Positions 6,474 to 8,717 of a DNA stretch of 8,717 nt are shown here, piece after piece. The notes beneath the pieces are model-generated. The model searched no databases. It was not told where the DNA came from and worked only from the letters and a program-made list of their open reading frames with translations. The position numbers and the translations under genes were made by a program. Within the stretch, counting starts at the first letter, position 1, and each line of letters begins with the position of its first letter. Source of the stretch: Bacteroidota bacterium. GTDB lineage: Bacteria > Bacteroidota > Bacteroidia > Bacteroidales > Paludibacteraceae. Location of the stretch: NCBI GenBank assembly GCA_023459355.1, contig JAEWUM010000026.1, forward strand, positions 1 to 8,717, given 5' to 3'.

Positions 6474-7565
6474 TCATCTGTTATCTTCCGTATATATCAG
6501 CTTGATTTCTTCATCTGTCAGCATCCTGTCATACACCCTGAAGTTATCAATCAAACCATTAAAAAATCTCATATCCATCGTCCTCAGACAACCTAACAAA
6601 GCTATTGAAGTACCTCCTATTGAAGAAGATAAATAATAACTAAATTGATCTGAAACAATTAACTCTCCATTTAAATAATATTTGTATTTGTTATTCGCCC
6701 TTGAAATAACCGCATTGTACCATTTATTTGTATCAATTTTAACTGTTGATATCTGGCCTGAGGTATTAAAATAAATATTATCATTGCCATTGTCATTTTT
6801 CACGGAAATAGTATGCATTCCATATTTTAAAGTAGGATTGTCTGAACTGTAAATAACGCCCAAAACATCTTTTGTACTTAATGCATTAAACCACACACTC
6901 AATGTTACAGACTCATAGTCAAACGGATCTTCAATCTTAACAAAACTATTTACCCCATTAAAATAAACAACCCAATTTGAATCATTAGACACAGGCATGA
7001 AGAAATTTATCGTGTTTCCGGTAGCGTGATTCAAACCCGCCACATCATTAAGATTGTTCTGAAAAGTATAAAATGAGACTAAACTATCATCGGTTGGTTC
7101 AACATCTAACACATTAACAATAATGACACCTACTCCCAACAAAGAATGATCATAGCTGTTTGATACAGATATAACTAATTTATATATTGGCTTTTTCTCA
7201 AAATCCAAAAAGGATGCATTATTTACATAAAGAACTCCACTATTTTGATTTATCCTGAAAACGTCATTATCGTTACCGCCAATTATCTCAAAAATTTGAT
7301 TTGCAACTTTAGCATTGGATGTAATCACAGTATCTACAATAGAACCAGTAGATGCATTCTCATGCACCTCGAACACCTGGGTATCAACAACCGGAGCCTC
7401 ATCGCAAATTTCACATTTATCCGGCTCGCATGAAACAAATAAACAAATTATAAAAACTGGAAATGCAAACAGAATTCCGCTTTTGAGAGTCATTATTTTA
7501 TGTGATTTAAAATAGCTTGCCATTGTAAGCAATACTGCCAGTATAGTAAAGATTTTTTTTCTCAT
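6474..7565 (-). CDS. surface lipoprotein with cadherin-like and LamG-like domains
   Basis: The function is not known. A probable lipobox, LFVSC, ends at Cys46, so the mature protein should be a lipoprotein. A short Cys-rich linker (Cys51, Cys54) follows. Residues about 62-157 look like one cadherin repeat, with VHEN (67-70), FRINQNSGVLYV (103-114), LDFE (120-123) and a closing VLDVEPTDD (152-160). Residues about 160-360 look like a LamG/concanavalin-A-like sandwich (LamG_3 type), with SFYTFQNNLND (164-174), WYNAVISR (282-289), YYLNGELI (296-303), and GLIDNFRVYDRMLTDEEI (337-354). Such proteins usually bind glycans or other surface ligands. The start is uncertain: Met25 (7493) gives a normal lipoprotein signal, while Met1 (7565) adds a second hydrophobic stretch. 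It is more AT-rich than its neighbours and heads a probable operon with the GSCFA gene. Confidence 0.82.
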   Translation of the reverse strand: MRKKIFTILAVLLTMASYFKSHKIMTLKSGILFAFPVFIICLFVSCEPDKCEICDEAPVVDTQVFEVHENASTGSIVDTVITSNAKVANQIFEIIGGNDNDVFRINQNSGVLYVNNASFLDFEKKPIYKLVISVSNSYDHSLLGVGVIIVNVLDVEPTDDSLVSFYTFQNNLNDVAGLNHATGNTINFFMPVSNDSNWVVYFNGVNSFVKIEDPFDYESVTLSVWFNALSTKDVLGVIYSSDNPTLKYGMHTISVKNDNGNDNIYFNTSGQISTVKIDTNKWYNAVISRANNKYKYYLNGELIVSDQFSYYLSSSIGGTSIALLGCLRTMDMRFFNGLIDNFRVYDRMLTDEEIKLIYTEDNR

Positions 7566-7634
7566 TGGTCTTGTTTTTTGTTATTATTAATCAAAAAAAT
7601 GAATGCAAAAGCAAGGACTAAGAAAAGGACATTA

Positions 7635-7642
7635 CAAATTTA
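7635..7642 (-). promoter_or_regulatory. possible -7 promoter box of the lipoprotein-GSCFA operon
   Basis: Read on the minus strand this is TAAATTTG, a match to TAnnTTTG, about 70 nt before the 7565 start. No clear TTTG element is found about 19 nt further upstream, so the match is partial and could be chance in AT-rich DNA. Its position just after the terminator of the preceding gene supports it. Confidence 0.35.
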
Positions 7643-7705
7643 AGTCAAAATTTTCATATCTAATGCTTATTTATAAAAAACAGTATATACTTTGCTGGAT
7701 ATATA

Positions 7706-7737
7706 ATAAAAAAGCCCCGGAGTTTCCCCCGGAGCTT
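7706..7737 (-). terminator. rho-independent terminator after the Cys-rich gene
   Basis: On the minus strand, AAGCTCCGGGG (from 7737) pairs with CTCCGGGGCTT (to 7712) as an 11-bp stem with two G-T wobbles, closed by a GAAA tetraloop. Six T follow (plus-strand A at 7708-7713). It lies about 20 nt past the stop of the 7756-7992 gene and separates it from the lipoprotein operon. Confidence 0.9.
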
Positions 7738-7755
7738 CCCATTACGGCTGTAAAT

Positions 7756-7992
7756 TTATGATTTTGATGTTGCACAACATCCTTTCTTTTCTGCGCTCGC
7801 TTTCGCTTCGCAGTTTTTTTTCTCTGCTTTATCACAAGCTTTCTTTTCCTTGCAACAAGCATCTTTTTTGTCTTTGCACTCAGCTTTTTGTTCTGTTTTG
7901 GTACACTCTTTCTTGTCTTTAGTGGTATCCTGAGCTACCATACCTACTGCAAAAAACACTAATAACGATAAAATTAATACATTCTTTTTCAT
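7756..7992 (-). CDS. small exported Cys/Lys-rich protein, possible metal binder
   Basis: I do not recognise a named family. The 78-residue product begins with a clear signal peptide (MKKNVLILSLLVFFAVGMVAQ), probably cleaved around Ala20/Gln21. The mature chain of about 57 residues has eight cysteines (30, 39, 46, 47, 53, 61, 72, 73), about eighteen lysines and about twelve acidic residues, almost no hydrophobic residues, and no aromatic residue. Two CC pairs (46-47, 72-73) and spaced single Cys resemble metallothionein-like or other soft-metal-binding peptides, but no family motif matches. The gene is 169 nt downstream of, and in the same direction as, an exported HMA-domain protein, and no terminator is visible between them. 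That context suggests copper or similar metal handling in the periplasm. A strong terminator follows. A structural disulfide protein or low-complexity cell-envelope peptide is an alternative. Signal peptide and terminator make it a convincing real gene; the metal role is inference. Confidence 0.72.
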   Translation of the reverse strand: MKKNVLILSLLVFFAVGMVAQDTTKDKKECTKTEQKAECKDKKDACCKEKKACDKAEKKNCEAKASAEKKGCCATSKS

Positions 7993-8161
7993 ACTGATAT
8001 TCTTTTAATTGTTGTTTAATTTTCTGATTGATTCGGGAGTGAAAATACAATGTTTAATTTAAATTCATTCTACTTAAACCCCTTTTTTGAGTATTTTTAT
8101 GATTTATTTGCTACCAGACTTCTACATTGCACATATTTTTACAATTTCAAAGCTTTTTACA
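7993..8161. other. spacer between HMA gene and Cys-rich gene
   Basis: The 169 nt are AT-rich. I see no terminator for the HMA gene and no good TAnnTTTG box on the minus strand; AAGCTTTG at 8149-8156 is one mismatch away and sits too close to the HMA stop to be convincing. Co-transcription of the two genes is therefore possible but not shown. Confidence 0.4.
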
Positions 8162-8470
8162 TCATTTTCTTTCATCCTGTTGAACTTTCGCTTCGTAGCC
8201 TAACTTTTTAATAGCCTCCTGAAGCTTTTCAACCGTTGTCCTGCGGGCATCGTAGGTTACCTGAACCGTTTGTTTCTGTAAATTGACATCCAATGCCTTC
8301 ACTCCCTTTTCAAATGCAATGTTTTTCTCAATCTTCTGTTGACAACTGTGACAGTCCATAGCCACGTTAAATACGATAGTTGCCCGGTTCGGACTCGATT
8401 TCTGTGCAAACACCGTAAAAACGGCCAGGATGGTTACCATTAGTAACGAGATAATTTTTTTTGTTTTCAT
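8162..8470 (-). CDS. exported HMA-domain metal-binding protein (MerP/CopZ-like)
   Basis: A 102-residue protein with a signal peptide (residues 1-22, likely cut after VFA-Q) and one heavy-metal-associated domain at about 30-95. The metal-binding loop is MDCHSC (38-43), with Cys40 and Cys43 as thiol ligands, as in the MxCxxC motif of copper chaperones and MerP. The rest fits the ferredoxin-like beta-alpha-beta-beta-alpha-beta fold: GVKALDVNLQKQTVQVTYDAR (56-76) forms the central strands and TVEKLQEAIKKLGYEAKV (79-96) the second helix and last strand. Its likely role is to bind Cu(I), or possibly Hg or Zn, in the periplasm and pass it to a partner. No P-type ATPase, mercuric reductase or efflux gene is in view, so the metal is undecided. 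The small Cys-rich protein follows in the same direction. The start at 8470 is supported by the typical MKTKKIISLL signal. Confidence 0.87.
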   Translation of the reverse strand: MKTKKIISLLMVTILAVFTVFAQKSSPNRATIVFNVAMDCHSCQQKIEKNIAFEKGVKALDVNLQKQTVQVTYDARRTTVEKLQEAIKKLGYEAKVQQDERK

Positions 8471-8506
8471 GACTGTGATTTTTATTATGATTTCATTTTG
8501 TGTATT

Positions 8507-8526
8507 TGTTGTATTGTGTTGTATTG
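8507..8526. repeat. 10-bp tandem repeat, two copies
   Basis: TGTTGTATTG occurs at 8507-8516 and 8517-8526, with partial matches on either side (GTATT before, TATCG after). It lies in the probable 5' region of the HMA gene. Two copies is a short array, and slippage is a sufficient explanation. Confidence 0.6.
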
Positions 8527-8535
8527 TATCGTTTC

Positions 8536-8563
8536 GTAGAGACGCACGGCCGTGCGTCTCTAC
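8536..8563. repeat. 28-bp perfect palindrome (dispersed intergenic type)
   Basis: GTAGAGACGCACGG (8536-8549) is followed directly by its exact reverse complement (8550-8563). The core matches the element at 3085-3106 in design: TAG-R-G-R-CGCA on the left and TGCG-Y-C-Y on the right, with base changes that keep pairing. Such palindromes are known as dispersed REP-like elements in several phyla. No T-run follows, so it is not a standard terminator. Confidence 0.8.
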
Positions 8564-8590
8564 AATATGATTTTCTCTACGATATAATTT
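8557..8590. repeat. 17-bp imperfect tandem repeat overlapping the palindrome
   Basis: TCTCTACAATATGATTT (8557-8573) is followed by TCTCTACGATATAATTT (8574-8590), agreeing at 15 of 17 positions. The first copy includes the right end of the palindrome, so part of the palindrome's arm has been duplicated next to it. Confidence 0.65.
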
Positions 8591-8717
8591 ATTCGAATCA
8601 GTATTTAAAAAATTAGATAAATGAAAGCAACAGAGAGTCTCCCGTATATATGGTTAAGTAATCCGGCAGCCGATCTGACTTTCATCGCTCTTTGAATTTT
8701 TGTTTTTTCATTAAGCC

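Larger units (their letters stand above)
8471..8717. other. repeat-rich non-coding edge region
   Basis: The region upstream of the HMA gene holds a 10-bp tandem repeat, a 28-bp perfect palindrome and a 17-bp imperfect tandem repeat. I find no TAnnTTTG box on the minus strand for the HMA gene. Short open frames exist (plus 8621-8695, 24 codons; minus 8605-8715, open to the edge), but neither has support. The last 100 bases could include the end of a gene lying beyond the window. Confidence 0.5.

Noticed and set aside
7671..7862. 63-residue basic open frame overlapping the Cys-rich gene
   Set aside because: It is a shifted reading of the same Lys-rich repetitive codons, lacks a signal peptide, and runs through the terminator hairpin.
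8536..8563. Palindrome as a terminator
   Set aside because: The stem is perfect, but no T-run follows on either strand and no gene end is clearly next to it.
8621..8695. 24-codon plus-strand open frame at the right edge
   Set aside because: Too short to judge, with no ribosome site, promoter or recognisable motif.
8605..8715. Minus-strand frame open to the window edge, possible 3' end of a gene
   Set aside because: Only 36 codons are visible, the residues match nothing I recognise, and frames of this length are common by chance in AT-rich DNA.

Overview
The window looks like chromosome from a member of the Bacteroidota, most likely order Bacteroidales. The evidence is the protein sequences themselves, the A-rich start regions that mostly lack strong Shine-Dalgarno sites, promoter-like TAnnTTTG boxes, a GSCFA-domain protein, and a lipoprotein carrying cadherin-like and LamG-like domains. 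A Paludibacter-like genus is possible, but I cannot verify it without a search.

Left part (about 1-5500, plus strand): a hexuronate-catabolism cluster in the order uxaC (glucuronate isomerase), kdgK (2-keto-3-deoxygluconate kinase), kdgA (KDPG aldolase) and exuT (hexuronate MFS transporter). A good Bacteroidota-type promoter precedes uxaC, and a second lies before kdgK. A perfect 10-bp GC-rich hairpin with a T-run ends the cluster. Together the genes cover uptake, the first step (uronate to fructuronate or tagaturonate) and the last two steps (KDG to KDPG to pyruvate plus glyceraldehyde-3-phosphate). The reductase (UxuB/UxaB) and dehydratase (UxuA/UxaA) that join these halves are not in the window.

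Middle part (about 5498-7565, minus strand): a probable two-gene operon. A lipoprotein with a cadherin-like and a LamG/concanavalin-like domain comes first, then a GSCFA-family (SGNH-hydrolase-like) protein 25 nt downstream. The GSCFA gene converges on exuT, and its stop codon touches the exuT terminator.

Right part (about 7706-8717, minus strand): two small exported proteins with metal-binding features. One is a periplasmic HMA-domain (MerP/CopZ-like) protein with MDCHSC. The other is a 78-aa protein with eight cysteines in a Lys/Glu-rich mature chain, followed by a strong terminator. This pair is the best candidate for an undescribed system, perhaps a periplasmic metal buffer or metallothionein-like partner of an HMA chaperone.

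The intergenic DNA also has structure. Two palindromes of one apparent family (GTAG-R-G-R-CGCA arms) lie at 3085-3106 and 8536-8563. The first is bracketed by an exact 11-bp direct repeat that resembles a target-site duplication. I see no tRNA, rRNA, CRISPR array, intact insertion sequence or convincing known riboswitch.
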